Notes: a model not told the origin generated them from the sequence alone. 64,000 bases of DNA from JBGQOG01 sp052113705 (GCF_052113705.1 NZ_JBGQOG010000006.1:233681-297680); one strand, 5' to 3'; shown: positions 9,075 through 17,976, counted from the stretch's first letter. Numbers and translations are program-made.

Positions 9075-9932
9075 ATGAATGGGGACGCGACTGTGAGGGG
9101 GAGCGGCGTGAAGGGGGGCGGTATGGAATTCCGGTTTGAGCGCGATCACAGCCGGCCCGAGGTGCAGCGCCCGATCGTGGCGCGCGGCATTGATTACGAA
9201 AACGGCAGCGTCGTGCATTCGCATTCGCATGCGCGGGCGCAATTGCTCTATGGCTCCACCGGCACCGTGATGATCGAAACGCCGCGCGGCGCCTGGATGA
9301 TGCCACCCGAACACGCGCTGTGGATTCCCGCCGGCGTCGCCCATGAGGTGCGGATGATGGGTCAGGTGACGATCCACAGCCTGTATTTCACCCCCGACAG
9401 CGTGACCGCGATGCCGTCAACCTGCGTGGTCTTGGGCATCATGCCGCTGATGCGCAGCCTGTTGGCCGAAGCGGTGACCCTGCCGCTGGAATATGATCTG
9501 GGCGGTCGCGATGGTCTGGTGATGGCCCTGATCCAGGCCGAATTGCTGCGGCTGCCGGAGGTGCCCCTGTCCCTGCCGCTGCCGCGGGACCCAAAGCTCG
9601 CGCGGCAATGCCGGGCCTTTCTGACGCATCCCACCCAGCATGACACGACCGATGACTGGGCGCGCGAAAGCCATGTCAGCCGCCGCACCTTTACCCGCAA
9701 GTTCAAGGCCGAAACCGGGCTGAGCTTTGTGGCATGGCGTCAACAGGCCTGTGTGATGGCAGCATTGCCGCGTCTGGTGGCCGGAGAGGCCATCACATCG
9801 GTCGCGCTGGACCTCGGGTACAGCAATCCCGCCGCCTTCAGCGCCATGTTCGCGCGCACGCTTGGCGCCGCACCCCGCGCCTATCTGGCAAACGCATCCG
9901 ACGACGCTGCCGCCGCGCAAACCCGCCGCTGA
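9075..9932 (+). CDS. AraC-family transcriptional regulator
   Basis: 285 residues from ATG 9075, with GGGAGG 4 bp upstream; ATG 9123 (269 residues) with a G-rich leader is also possible. The N-terminal half is a cupin sensor domain (HSHSHARAQLL, then WIPAGVAHEVRM). The C-terminal half has the two helix-turn-helix motifs of AraC proteins (RRTFTRKFKAETGLSF and ITSVALDLGYSNPAAFSAMF). It is divergent from the Fsr-type pump and is probably its local regulator. The intergenic stretch 8887-9074 would hold both promoters; I see no clear operator repeat there. Confidence 0.85.
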   Translation: MNGDATVRGSGVKGGGMEFRFERDHSRPEVQRPIVARGIDYENGSVVHSHSHARAQLLYGSTGTVMIETPRGAWMMPPEHALWIPAGVAHEVRMMGQVTIHSLYFTPDSVTAMPSTCVVLGIMPLMRSLLAEAVTLPLEYDLGGRDGLVMALIQAELLRLPEVPLSLPLPRDPKLARQCRAFLTHPTQHDTTDDWARESHVSRRTFTRKFKAETGLSFVAWRQQACVMAALPRLVAGEAITSVALDLGYSNPAAFSAMFARTLGAAPRAYLANASDDAAAAQTRR

Positions 9933-10035
9933 GCGCGGGCCGCGCCCGGCGCCATCCGCGCCGCCCGTGACATCGCCCGCCGCGCGGCGCAAAGGCAGTG
10001 CGCAGGGCAAGGGCGCGCCTTTGCCCGGGCCTGCC

Positions 10036-11277
10036 TCAACCGGCACCCCGCCGTTGACCGGGACGCCAGCCCATCTCCAGCCCGATCTCCTCCAGCGCCT
10101 GCCCCAGGGCCTGAATATGCGCGGGCCCGTGCTGCGGCGAGGGGGTGATGCGCAGCCGCTCGCTGCCGCGCGGCACCGTCGGATAGTTGATCGGCTGGAT
10201 GTAGATCCCATAGACGTTCAGCAACAGATCCGCCGCCAGTTTCACATGCTCGGGGTCATTGACCATCAGCGGCAGGATCTGCGTCTCGCCCGGCAGCAGC
10301 GGCAGATCCAGACCCTCCAGCTCGCTCCGGGTCTCGGCGATCCGCCGCTGCAACATTGCACGCAGGTCATCTGCCTTGCGCAAAATCTCCAGCGACCGTT
10401 GCGCCCCCTCGGCCAGATAGGCGGGCAACGACGAGGTAAAGATAAAGCTCGCCGCCTCCGAACGGATCACATCCACCGCCGCCGCGGAACCCGCGATATA
10501 GCCGCCCACCAGACCAAAGGATTTCGCCAGCGTCCCCTGAATCATCGAGATCCGTGCCGCCTGCCCCTCGCGCGCGGCGATGCCCGCCCCCTCCGGCCCG
10601 TAAAGGCCCACGGCATGCACCTCATCGAGATAGGTGAAGGCGCCATATTTCTCGGCCAGATCGCAGATCCCGCGGATCGGCGCCACCGCGCCATCCATGC
10701 TGTAGAGGCTCTCAAAGGCAATCAGCGGCGTGGATTTCTTCGGCAGCCGGACCAGAAGATCCTCCAGATGCGCCAGATCATTGTGCCGAAAGATCTGCAC
10801 GGGCGCGCCAGAGCGCTTCATCCCCTCGATCATGGAATTATGATTGCCCGCATCCGACAGGATGACGCAATTGGGCAAGACCTTGCCCAGCACCGACAAT
10901 GCCGCGAGATTGGCCACCCAGCCGGAGGAAAACACCAGCGCCGCCGCTTTGCCGTGCCAATCTGCCAAGGCCGTCTCCAACGCCACATGGGCCGGATGCG
11001 TCCCCGCAATGTTGCGCGTGCCGCCGACACCTGCGCCATAAAGCTCGACCGCATCCGCCACGGTGCGGATCACATCGGGATGCTGCGACAGCCCCAGATA
11101 ATCGTTGGAACACCAGACCGTCACCTCGCGCGGAGTGCCATCGCCGCGCGCCCATTGCGCAAGGGGCCGCGCGCCGGGCTGCATCGCGATGCTGCGAAAC
11201 TCCCGGTAGCGCCGCTCTGTGCGCAGGACGTCCAGCCGGTCCGTGAACGGGCGATCCGAAACCGCAAATCGGGACAT
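10036..11277 (-). CDS. hemA: 5-aminolevulinate synthase
   Basis: 413 residues. The start at 11277 (MSRFAVSD) was chosen for its GAGG 6 bp upstream; 11289 (MRYDMSRF) is in frame but lacks a ribosome site. The enzyme condenses glycine and succinyl-CoA to 5-aminolevulinate with PLP, the first step of the C4 tetrapyrrole pathway of alphaproteobacteria. Visible landmarks are the CSNDYLGLSQHP substrate region, the glycine-rich GAGVGGTRNIAGTH, the PLP aspartate in YLDEVHAVGLYG and the Schiff-base lysine in GTLAKSFGLVGGYI. Length is normal for the family. It is convergent with the AraC gene. Rhodobacters often have two ALA synthases (hemA and hemT); which paralogue this is cannot be decided here. Confidence 0.92.
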   Translation of the reverse strand: MSRFAVSDRPFTDRLDVLRTERRYREFRSIAMQPGARPLAQWARGDGTPREVTVWCSNDYLGLSQHPDVIRTVADAVELYGAGVGGTRNIAGTHPAHVALETALADWHGKAAALVFSSGWVANLAALSVLGKVLPNCVILSDAGNHNSMIEGMKRSGAPVQIFRHNDLAHLEDLLVRLPKKSTPLIAFESLYSMDGAVAPIRGICDLAEKYGAFTYLDEVHAVGLYGPEGAGIAAREGQAARISMIQGTLAKSFGLVGGYIAGSAAAVDVIRSEAASFIFTSSLPAYLAEGAQRSLEILRKADDLRAMLQRRIAETRSELEGLDLPLLPGETQILPLMVNDPEHVKLAADLLLNVYGIYIQPINYPTVPRGSERLRITPSPQHGPAHIQALGQALEEIGLEMGWRPGQRRGAG

Positions 11278-11382
11278 GTCATACCTCATCGGCGGCGCGA
11301 CCCGGACCTCCGGGCGCCGCATCTTGACGGGCCGCGCCGGTGATGGCGGGCCGTTGGGGGGAAATATTCTGCGACGCGGGGC

Positions 11383-11420
11383 GTCAGATGTCAGATGTCC
11401 GGCGTCGGACGTCAGGCGTC
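11383..11420. repeat. Short imperfect GTC-rich repeat cluster
   Basis: The segment has two tandem copies of TCAGATG and several GGCGTC/GACGTC units, plus a GTCCG-GCGT-CGGAC dyad. It overlaps the last codons of the DUF983 gene and lies about 110-140 bp upstream of the hemA start. It could be a protein-binding region for hemA or a replication-slippage tract. Confidence 0.4.
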
Positions 11421-11810
11421 GCGGCGGCCGAAACCATGCATGCGGTTGGCCCATTGCACGGCGACAAACAGCCCCTTGGCCGAGGGCAAAAGCGCCAGCG
11501 CGACCACGGTCACAAAGACCGACATCAGCGAGGCCATCACGATGGGCTCCATGCGGAAACTCTCCCACAAGATCGCCATCATGAAACCGGCGAGGTGGCA
11601 GACCACCAGAATGACCAGATAGGCCGGGCCATCATCCGCCCGTTGCGGCGTCAGGTCGAGACCGCAGCAGGGGCATTCGGGCTGCACCTTCAGGTAGCGA
11701 TAGAACAGCGCCCCCTCGCCACAGCGCGGGCATTTCAGCCGGAGGCCGCGCTTGATCGCCAGCTTGCTGTCGCGGGGCTGCTCGGCATCGGAGAATGTTT
11801 CTGCGGGCAT
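11412..11810 (-). CDS. DUF983 family membrane protein
   Basis: 132 residues from ATG 11810 (MPAETF), with GAGGA 5 bp upstream; an ATG at 11822 lies in the ribosome site region. Two CxxC pairs (LKCPRCGEGALF and ECPCCGLDL) form a likely zinc ribbon at residues about 25-55, followed by two membrane helices (YLVILVVCHLAGFMMAIL and ASLMSVFVTVVALALL). DUF983 genes are frequent in alphaproteobacteria; the function is not established. It lies upstream of hemA on the same strand with a 134-bp gap. Confidence 0.8.
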   Translation of the reverse strand: MPAETFSDAEQPRDSKLAIKRGLRLKCPRCGEGALFYRYLKVQPECPCCGLDLTPQRADDGPAYLVILVVCHLAGFMMAILWESFRMEPIVMASLMSVFVTVVALALLPSAKGLFVAVQWANRMHGFGRRDA

Positions 11811-11836
11811 CTGCGTCCTCATCGGGTGAAGTATGA

Positions 11837-11868
11837 ATCATTACCCGCTTAATGTATGCATTAATGAT
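11837..11868. promoter_or_regulatory. Nested AT-rich dyad upstream of DUF983 gene
   Basis: ATCATTA (11837-11843) and TAATGAT (11862-11868) form an inverted repeat. Inside it TTAATG-TATG-CATTAA (11849-11864) is a second perfect dyad. The region is AT-rich in GC-rich surroundings and lies 27-58 bp upstream of the DUF983 start, so it may be an operator/promoter. No regulator is assigned. Confidence 0.4.
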
Positions 11869-11948
11869 GCGAAATTGAAGCGGATCCTTGCGCAGACCCC
11901 GTGACAAATCGTCCGCCTCCCCCGCGACTGGGCGACGCCGGTGCACTG

Positions 11949-12824
11949 TCAAAGCGGATGCCGCCGGGTTTCAACCCTTGCGATGATGCGGGTGCCACCG
12001 CGCAGCACGTCGCAACAGCGCGCCTCCGGGGTCGCGCCGCCCATCCGCAGACGGACAGTCTCGCCCCGGTCAAGATTGCCCAGATAGACCACATCGCGCC
12101 GGGCCAGCGGCGCCAGAACGCCCGAGGCCGCCCATTCCGCCTGCTCCGCCAGTCTGGAGAATGTCGGGAAATAGAGCAGCCCGACGGCGTTGAAATCCAG
12201 CGACGGACAGGGCGTCACGGTCACGCCCCCCGGCGGGGCTCCGGCGGCATCGCGGGCGCGGCGCGCCTGCTGCCGCGCCTGATCGGCCAATGCCCGCAAC
12301 GGCGCAGGCGCGGGCGGCAGGGCCAGCCCGCGGCCCGGCGGACGCCGCAAGATGCGATGGTTCGAGCCGCTCGCATCATGCCCGACAAAGGTGGAGATCA
12401 TCCGCAGTTCGGCGAGAACACCCCCCGCCTGCTGCAGCAGATGCACCGAGCCGAGCTGGGTCGCGCTGACCTCATACAGCGCCGAGGTGATCTGCGCGCT
12501 GTGCCCCAGCAAGGGGCCGTCGGGCCGCGCCAGGACCAGCGATGTCGCGCAAAAGGCGGCATAGAGCGCGCGCCCCTCGGCATCACGGAACACCGCCCGC
12601 TCCTGCCCCATGGCCTCGGCAATCAGCGCCCAATGCCGGTCACCCGCGTCGCGCAGCAGCCATTGCTCCGAGAGGCCGTCCGGGCCAAGCTGCATCATCC
12701 CGAGACGCACCGTCTCTGTCCGGCGTGGGGCGACGGGCAGAGACGGCACCGCAACGGATGCCGGAATAGATGCCGGAGCGGATGCCGCAACGGATGCCGG
12801 TTGGGCAAGCGCGCGCAGCGTCAT
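11949..12824 (-). CDS. Hot-dog-fold protein, Pnap_2097/LnmK-like, last gene of Nit1C operon
   Basis: 291 residues, starting at an ATG overlapping the nitH stop by 4 bp. Two related halves are visible, as in double hot-dog proteins of the LnmK/FkbF and Pnap_2097 families known from biosynthetic clusters. It has an Ala/Pro-rich leader of about 35 residues (four PAS/ASV-type repeats), then MMQLGPDGLSEQWLLRDAGD and, in the second half, SLDFNAVGLLYFPTFSRLAE. The latter resembles the dimerised thioesterase/acyl-transferase core. Translational coupling shows it belongs to the nitrilase operon. An acyl-transfer or thioester-hydrolysis role in making a small metabolite is inferred; family assignment is from memory. 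Confidence 0.6.
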   Translation of the reverse strand: MTLRALAQPASVAASAPASIPASVAVPSLPVAPRRTETVRLGMMQLGPDGLSEQWLLRDAGDRHWALIAEAMGQERAVFRDAEGRALYAAFCATSLVLARPDGPLLGHSAQITSALYEVSATQLGSVHLLQQAGGVLAELRMISTFVGHDASGSNHRILRRPPGRGLALPPAPAPLRALADQARQQARRARDAAGAPPGGVTVTPCPSLDFNAVGLLYFPTFSRLAEQAEWAASGVLAPLARRDVVYLGNLDRGETVRLRMGGATPEARCCDVLRGGTRIIARVETRRHPL

Positions 12825-14107
12825 TGCGCCACCGCTTGCAGCACTTGCCCCGCCAGCTGCGCCTCGATCGCATCGGCGAGATAGCGGCTGTCCTCCTCGA
12901 TCCCGAGGAAACGCCCCGATCCCCAGGTGTTCAGCCAGCCGAGCCCGATGAAATGGAACCCCGGCACCGGCGTCACGCCCCGGTGAAACACCGGCTTGCC
13001 GCGCGCATCGAACACATCGACATGGATCCAGGAATAGTCCGGCCGAAAGCCGATGGACCAGATCACCGAAGTGATCCCCAGCGCCGCCGCGTCAATCGCC
13101 GTCACCTCGGTCTCCGGCGTCCAGAGCGGCACGAAGGGCGGCTCTTCCGGGGCCTCGATGCCCGAACGCGCGATATAGGCATCAATCTGCATGCGGATGC
13201 CGAGGTAGCTTTTGTCCGCATCGTCGAGGTTTTTCGCCAGATCCGGCAGAAAGCTGATCTGCCCGCCCTGCATCCCCGCCACCGAGCCATAGAGCGAGAT
13301 CCCATCCTCAACCACAAAGCGGCGCAGGTCGATTTCCTTGCCGCCATCGCGGCCCGACATATAGTGGTTGGTCTGGGTCATCGCCTTCACCGGGTCCGGG
13401 TGCTGGTCGATGGTCACCGCGTAATGCCCCATCTCATAAAGCCAATCCGTCGCGTCGCGGCCGCGGTATTTGCGCGGGCTGCGCGGGGCCGGGCCAACGG
13501 CCAGATGCACCTTGCGGCCATCGCGCACCAGATCCTCCATGATCTGCACGCCCGATTGCCCGGTGCCGATCACCAGCGTCGCCCCCTGCGGCACCTGCGC
13601 CGGACGGCGGTAGTCAACCGAATGCATCTGGGTGATCGCCGGGTCCAGATCCGCAGCATAGGGCGGCACGATCGGATTGTCATAGCCCCCCGTCGCAATC
13701 ACCACCTGATCGCAGGTCCAGGCGCCAATGGAGGTATCCACCTCATAGCCGCCGTTCAGCCCGGGTGCCACACGGGTCACCTGCACATTCTCCCGCAGCG
13801 GCGGCGCAAAGCTGTCGGCGAAAGCATCAAGATAGTCGGTGATCTCCTCCTTAAGCATGAAACCGTCGGGATCATCGCCCGCATAGGGAAAATCCGGCAG
13901 CCGGCATTGCCAGTTTGGCGTCACCAGACAGAATGTATCCCAGCGGTTCTCGCGCCAGGAATGGAACTTGCCGTAGCGCTCAAAGACGATATGGCCGATG
14001 CCCTTTTGCGTCAGCTGGTGGCTGACCGACAGGCCCGCTTGGCCGCCGCCAACGATCACCACCGGAACATGCGGAATCTCATGTTTTTTCATGGGAGTAT
14101 CTTTCAT
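12821..14107 (-). CDS. nitH: FAD-dependent oxidoreductase, MSMEG_0569 family (NitH)
   Basis: 428 residues from ATG 14107, overlapping the nitG stop by 4 bp. A dinucleotide-binding GGGQAGLSVSHQL is at about residues 20-32. A second Rossmann motif GTGQSGVQIMEDLV sits near residue 180, the layout of flavin monooxygenase-like enzymes. The N-terminal WRENRWDTFCLVTPNW segment is typical of this family. In Nit1C clusters this is the conserved oxidoreductase; the genetic link of such clusters to cyanide or nitrile assimilation is established, the exact reaction of NitH is not. Confidence 0.85.
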   Translation of the reverse strand: MKDTPMKKHEIPHVPVVIVGGGQAGLSVSHQLTQKGIGHIVFERYGKFHSWRENRWDTFCLVTPNWQCRLPDFPYAGDDPDGFMLKEEITDYLDAFADSFAPPLRENVQVTRVAPGLNGGYEVDTSIGAWTCDQVVIATGGYDNPIVPPYAADLDPAITQMHSVDYRRPAQVPQGATLVIGTGQSGVQIMEDLVRDGRKVHLAVGPAPRSPRKYRGRDATDWLYEMGHYAVTIDQHPDPVKAMTQTNHYMSGRDGGKEIDLRRFVVEDGISLYGSVAGMQGGQISFLPDLAKNLDDADKSYLGIRMQIDAYIARSGIEAPEEPPFVPLWTPETEVTAIDAAALGITSVIWSIGFRPDYSWIHVDVFDARGKPVFHRGVTPVPGFHFIGLGWLNTWGSGRFLGIEEDSRYLADAIEAQLAGQVLQAVAQ

Positions 14108-14391
14108 TGCGAAATCTCGAGACAGGTGACCATGGCTGCAGGTTGGCCCTCGAATGTGGCGCTGCGGGCCTCGATCCGGTCCAGCTCGGCCATGGCGCTG
14201 GTGCAGGCGAAGCCGTATTTCGCCTCGACACGGTTGGAGGCGCGCACCAGCGCGATGCGGGCACGGTTGAGGAAATCCTTCAGCGGATAGCTGGTGCCGG
14301 GGCTGAAGAGTTCCGCCACCACGCCAGAGGGGGAATAGCAGCGCTCCACCGTGCCATCGGGCCAGCGCAGGGTGAAAAAGGTCTCAGGCAT
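14104..14391 (-). CDS. nitG: MSMEG_0570 family nitrogen starvation protein (NitG)
   Basis: 95 residues, overlapping nitF by 8 bp upstream and nitH by 4 bp downstream. The small protein opens with MPETFFTLRWPDGTVERCYS, the family's characteristic start, and has no membrane segment or obvious catalytic motif. It is a conserved but uncharacterised component of Nit1C clusters, found with the nitrilase, radical SAM and AIR-synthase-like genes exactly as here. Confidence 0.82.
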   Translation of the reverse strand: MPETFFTLRWPDGTVERCYSPSGVVAELFSPGTSYPLKDFLNRARIALVRASNRVEAKYGFACTSAMAELDRIEARSATFEGQPAAMVTCLEISQ

Positions 14392-15358
14392 CTGCGTGCT
14401 CCCTTTGGGTAAGGCCGAGATAGGGGGTGATTTTGGGGTCCCAGAAGATGGCAGCGCTGGCGCCCGACCGCAGCGTGACTGCGCTGCCGGGCGTGACCTG
14501 CCCGATCACCGCCGCCGCCAGATCGCGCGCGGTAAAGCGGCGGCAGATCTCGTCGGCCTGTTCCGGCGCGGCCGTGAGCAAAAAGCCAAAACTCGGGAAG
14601 CTGCGCAGCCAGCGCTCCAGCGGCACGCCGGGTGGCGGCGTGACGCGGGAGAGGTCGATCTCGATCCCGACGCCCGAGCTTTCGGCCAGCATCAGCGCAG
14701 TGCCGGGGATGCCGCCCTGGCTGATGTCTTTGCCCGCCCGCACAAGGCCCGCCTCGGCCAGTTCCGGCAACAGCGCCAGATCGCCGCGCAACCGGGCGGG
14801 CGGTGCCGCGAGGGCGGCGCAGAAATTGTCAAAGTTGCGGTAGCTGCCGCGCGGGTCATGCACCGCGATCAACACTTGACCGGGGCGGGCGGCAAAGCTG
14901 CTGATCAGCGCCGTCGCCCGGCCCAGAACCGAGACCGCGAGATTAAGCTCTCCGGCGGCGAAATTCGTATGTCCGCCCACGAGTGGCACGCCGTAAGCCG
15001 CAGCGGCATCGCGGAGCCCGGCCAGAAGCGGGGCCGCCGTCGCCGCATCCGGGGCCCAGATCTGATCGATCAGCGCCACCGCATGCCCGCCCATGGCAGC
15101 GATGTCCGAGAGATTGACCATCACCCCGCACCAGCCCGCAAACCACGGATCATCCTGCACAAAGCCGGGGATAAACCCCTCGCCCGCCAAGAGGTCATAG
15201 CCGCCCGCGCGGGGCAGAACCGCCGCGTCATCGCCGGGTTGCCCGGTGGCGTGCCCCGCCAGACCCAGCGCAGCCGTGGCCTGCCCGATGGCCAATTTTG
15301 AGCGGATGCCGGGATGCGCGCGCAGGCGGGCGGCGAGGGCTTCGGGGTCCGGGATCAT
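14384..15358 (-). CDS. nitF: AIR-synthase-like protein, Sll0787 family (NitF)
   Basis: 324 residues; the ATG at 15358 overlaps the nitE stop (ATGA). A longer frame upstream to 15649 is antisense to nitE and ignored. The PurM/ThiL-type ATP-binding fold is indicated by PGDDAAVLPRAGGYDLLAGE (about residue 40), MVNLSDIAAMGGHAVAL and the C-terminal-domain GKDISQGGIPGTALMLAESS. Such proteins phosphorylate or activate small substrates using ATP. In Nit1C it is the conserved 'AIR synthase' component, with unknown substrate. Confidence 0.86.
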   Translation of the reverse strand: MIPDPEALAARLRAHPGIRSKLAIGQATAALGLAGHATGQPGDDAAVLPRAGGYDLLAGEGFIPGFVQDDPWFAGWCGVMVNLSDIAAMGGHAVALIDQIWAPDAATAAPLLAGLRDAAAAYGVPLVGGHTNFAAGELNLAVSVLGRATALISSFAARPGQVLIAVHDPRGSYRNFDNFCAALAAPPARLRGDLALLPELAEAGLVRAGKDISQGGIPGTALMLAESSGVGIEIDLSRVTPPPGVPLERWLRSFPSFGFLLTAAPEQADEICRRFTARDLAAAVIGQVTPGSAVTLRSGASAAIFWDPKITPYLGLTQREHADA

Positions 15359-15900
15359 GCGCCGATCCCCCGCCGCACCGGGTGATACCAGCCCGCCGCC
15401 GGGTCGCTCAGCGGCGGATAATAGGCCAGATCCGCCTGCATTTTCATATGCGGCACACCCTGCAGCGTGACCTCTCCCAAGGGCTGCCAGTGCAGACGCC
15501 GGAACAGCACCACATTCTGGCGTTGCACATGCGCGAGGAAAGTATGGCACCCCCGCGTCTGCGCGGTGCGCACGGCCAGCCGGATCAGCTCGGCCCCGAG
15601 CCGCCCCACCTGCCGGAAATCGCGGTCCACCGCGAGGCGCGAGCCCCACCAGAGCCCCGGCTCCTGCTGATGAATGCGCACCGTGCCCACCACCGCATCC
15701 GCCTCATGCGCATAGGTCGAGAGGGCGACGAGCGGCGTGGCGATGCGGTCAATCTCATCGCGGTCAGAGCCGGTGAAAATTCCCTGTTCCTCGACAAACA
15801 CCCGGCGGCGCAGATCGGCGGCGCCAAACAGCTCCCAAGGCGTGCTGGCGGCGCGGATGTAATAGCCGGGGCTGTGAAACTGCTGCTGTGCCTGTTGCAT
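15355..15900 (-). CDS. nitE: GNAT acetyltransferase, MSMEG_0567/Sll0786 family (NitE)
   Basis: 181 residues, with its ATG sharing one base with the nitD stop. The GNAT core is recognisable: VFVEEQGIF near residue 35, VVGTVRIHQ, the acetyl-CoA loop RDFRQVGRLGAELIRLAV (R/Q-x-x-G-x-G/A variant) and FRRLHWQPLGEVTL near the end. In Nit1C clusters this gene is the N-acetyltransferase between the radical SAM and AIR-synthase-like genes. Substrate unknown. Confidence 0.84.
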   Translation of the reverse strand: MQQAQQQFHSPGYYIRAASTPWELFGAADLRRRVFVEEQGIFTGSDRDEIDRIATPLVALSTYAHEADAVVGTVRIHQQEPGLWWGSRLAVDRDFRQVGRLGAELIRLAVRTAQTRGCHTFLAHVQRQNVVLFRRLHWQPLGEVTLQGVPHMKMQADLAYYPPLSDPAAGWYHPVRRGIGA

Positions 15901-17000
15901 CAGACCCCCCGCAGCTTTTCATAGGTGGAAAGCGCCGAGCAGGCGCCGCATTTGCCGCAGCCTGCCTTGATGTCCCCGGAGCGCATTCCGGCGCGGACGA
16001 TCATCTGGCCGAGCGGTTGCAAGATTGCGGCCATGAACTCGGCCCGCGGCGCGGGATGACTTTCCAGCGGCGTGCCCGAGATCGGCACGAAGGGCACGAC
16101 AAAGGGATAAACCCCCATCGCACAAAGCTTTTCTGACATTTCCAGAATGGCCTCAACGCTGTCGCCCAGCCCCGCGAGGATATAGGTCGAGACCTGACCA
16201 TGGCCGAAAACCTTCACCGCCGCCGCGAAACTGGAGAAGTATTTCTCAAGCGGCACCGAGGCTTTGCCGGGCATGATCCGGGCGCGCACCTCCGGCGTCA
16301 CCGCCTCCAGATGCATCCCGAGACTGTCGACGCCCGCGTCAAACATGCGCTGGTGCCAGATGTCATCCTCGGGCGGCTCGCATTGCGCCTGAAGGGGCAG
16401 GTTCACCGCCGCCTTGATCGCCCGCGCGCTCTCGGCCAGCACCGCGGCACCGCGGTCCGACCCGCGTGGGGTGCCGGTGGTCAGCACCATATGTTTGACG
16501 CCGTCCAGTTCCACCGCCGCCTTGGCCACTTCGGCCAGTTGCGCGGGGGTTTTGTGCGCGATGGTCCGCCCCGCCGCGAGGCTTTGGCCAATGGCGCAGA
16601 ACTGGCAGGTTTTCTTGCGGCTTTCATAGCGGATGCAGCTCTGCAACACCGTTGTTGCCAGCACATCCTTCGCATGCAGGGTGGCGATCTGGTGATAGGG
16701 CACACCATCCTTGGTGGTCAGATCGTAGAAACGCGGGCGCTGCGGAAACCGCACCTTTGCGACCTCCGCGCCATCCCGCGTCACCCGGGCGCGGCCATCG
16801 GCATCCGGCGCCTCGACCAGAAACGGGCTTTGAAAGGCGGGGGCGGTGTGCACCGGCACCATCACCGTGGTCGCGCCAATCGTCACCGCCTTGTGGTCCG
16901 AGGGCCCGGCCCCACCGCGCCGCGCCTCATGTCCGGCGCGCGGATCCACCAGCCGCATGCCGTGGGTTTGCAGATCGTTGATCAGGGCGGAGTCAGACAT
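15900..17000 (-). CDS. nitD: Radical SAM protein, MSMEG_0568 family (NitD)
   Basis: 366 residues, overlapping the nitrilase by 8 bp. Cysteines C122, C132 and C135 form a Cx9Cx2C pattern (CIRYESRKKTCQFCAIG) in place of the usual Cx3Cx2C, as is typical of this family and of some biotin-synthase-like enzymes. A C-terminal CGKCGACSAL adds three further cysteines that could hold a second Fe-S cluster. Radical chemistry on a small nitrogen compound is likely from its constant partnership with the nitrilase; the reaction is not known. Confidence 0.85.
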   Translation of the reverse strand: MSDSALINDLQTHGMRLVDPRAGHEARRGGAGPSDHKAVTIGATTVMVPVHTAPAFQSPFLVEAPDADGRARVTRDGAEVAKVRFPQRPRFYDLTTKDGVPYHQIATLHAKDVLATTVLQSCIRYESRKKTCQFCAIGQSLAAGRTIAHKTPAQLAEVAKAAVELDGVKHMVLTTGTPRGSDRGAAVLAESARAIKAAVNLPLQAQCEPPEDDIWHQRMFDAGVDSLGMHLEAVTPEVRARIMPGKASVPLEKYFSSFAAAVKVFGHGQVSTYILAGLGDSVEAILEMSEKLCAMGVYPFVVPFVPISGTPLESHPAPRAEFMAAILQPLGQMIVRAGMRSGDIKAGCGKCGACSALSTYEKLRGV

Positions 17001-17976
17001 TCTCGCTCTCCTCTGCCGGGGTTTTCACCGGGGTTTCAGGCGGAAATTCCGTCGCCGCGCGGGTCACGGCGGGGCGGGTGTCATGCACCAGATGCAGGAG
17101 TTCCGGCCGCGCGTAATGGCCGACGCTGTCCATCATCCGCTTGCGTTTGGTGATCAGCCGCATGTCGAGATCGGCGATCAGGATCCCCTCGCCGCTGGTC
17201 AGCGGCGGCACCAGATGCCGCCCCTCGGGCGAGATGATGCAGGTCATGCAGCCGCCGCGCAGACCCTTTTGCAGCGCCGGATCGGGATGGATTTCGGCAA
17301 TCTGTTCCTCGGTCAGCCAGCCGGTGGCATTGACCACGAAACAGCCCGCCTCCAGCGCATGATGCCGCATCGTCACCTCGATCTGCTCGGCAAAGATCGG
17401 CCCGACGAGGCTGCCCGGGAAATGCGCCGCATGGATTTCCTCATGCTGGGTCATCAGCGCGTAACGGGCGAGCGGGTTGTAATGCTCCCAGCAGGCCAGC
17501 GCGCCGACGCGGCCCACCTTGGTCTCGACCACCTTCAGCCCGGCGCCGTCGCCCTGCCCCCAGACCATCCGCTCGTGATAGGTCGGGGTGATCTTGCGAC
17601 GCTTCAGCGCCAGACTGCCATCGGCGTCAAAGATCAGCTGGGTGTTATAGAGCGAACCATTGTCGCGCTCATTCACCCCCAGCACCACCACCACGCCGCG
17701 GCGGCGCGCGGCTTCGGCCACGGCGCGGGTCTCAGCCGAGGGGACGGTGACCGCCTCTTGGTACAGCTCCAGATGCGGGGCGCCCTGCTGCACCGGCGGC
17801 AATACGAAAGAGAAATAGGGATAATAGGGCACGAAGGTCTCGGGAAAGACGATGAATTCCGCGCCCTTCTCCGCCGCCTCGGCGATGGCGTTCAGCACCC
17901 GCTCAATGGTGCCCGCGCGGCCCGCAAGGTTGGGCGCGATCTGCACGGCGGCGGCGCGAATGGTATCAGTACGCAT
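16993..17976 (-). CDS. nitC: Nitrilase, Nit6803 type (NitC)
   Basis: 327 residues. The catalytic triad of the nitrilase superfamily is present: Glu46 in FPETFVPYYPYFS, Lys128 in RRKITPTYHE and Cys162 in ALACWEHYNPLARYAL, with a second conserved Glu135. These contexts are those of branch-1 aliphatic/aromatic nitrilases such as Nit6803. The enzyme hydrolyses a nitrile (R-CN) to the acid and ammonia. It is the second gene of the operon and overlaps nitD by 8 bp. Nit1C clusters are linked in the literature to growth on cyanide and to nitrogen-starvation responses. Confidence 0.92.
   Translation of the reverse strand: MRTDTIRAAAVQIAPNLAGRAGTIERVLNAIAEAAEKGAEFIVFPETFVPYYPYFSFVLPPVQQGAPHLELYQEAVTVPSAETRAVAEAARRRGVVVVLGVNERDNGSLYNTQLIFDADGSLALKRRKITPTYHERMVWGQGDGAGLKVVETKVGRVGALACWEHYNPLARYALMTQHEEIHAAHFPGSLVGPIFAEQIEVTMRHHALEAGCFVVNATGWLTEEQIAEIHPDPALQKGLRGGCMTCIISPEGRHLVPPLTSGEGILIADLDMRLITKRKRMMDSVGHYARPELLHLVHDTRPAVTRAATEFPPETPVKTPAEESENV

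Noticed and set aside
9862..11343. 493-codon plus-strand frame over hemA
   Set aside because: Shadow of the ALA synthase gene; no recognisable protein text.
12770..14290. 506-codon plus-strand frame over nitH
   Set aside because: Antisense shadow; the minus-strand oxidoreductase has intact FAD motifs and operon coupling.
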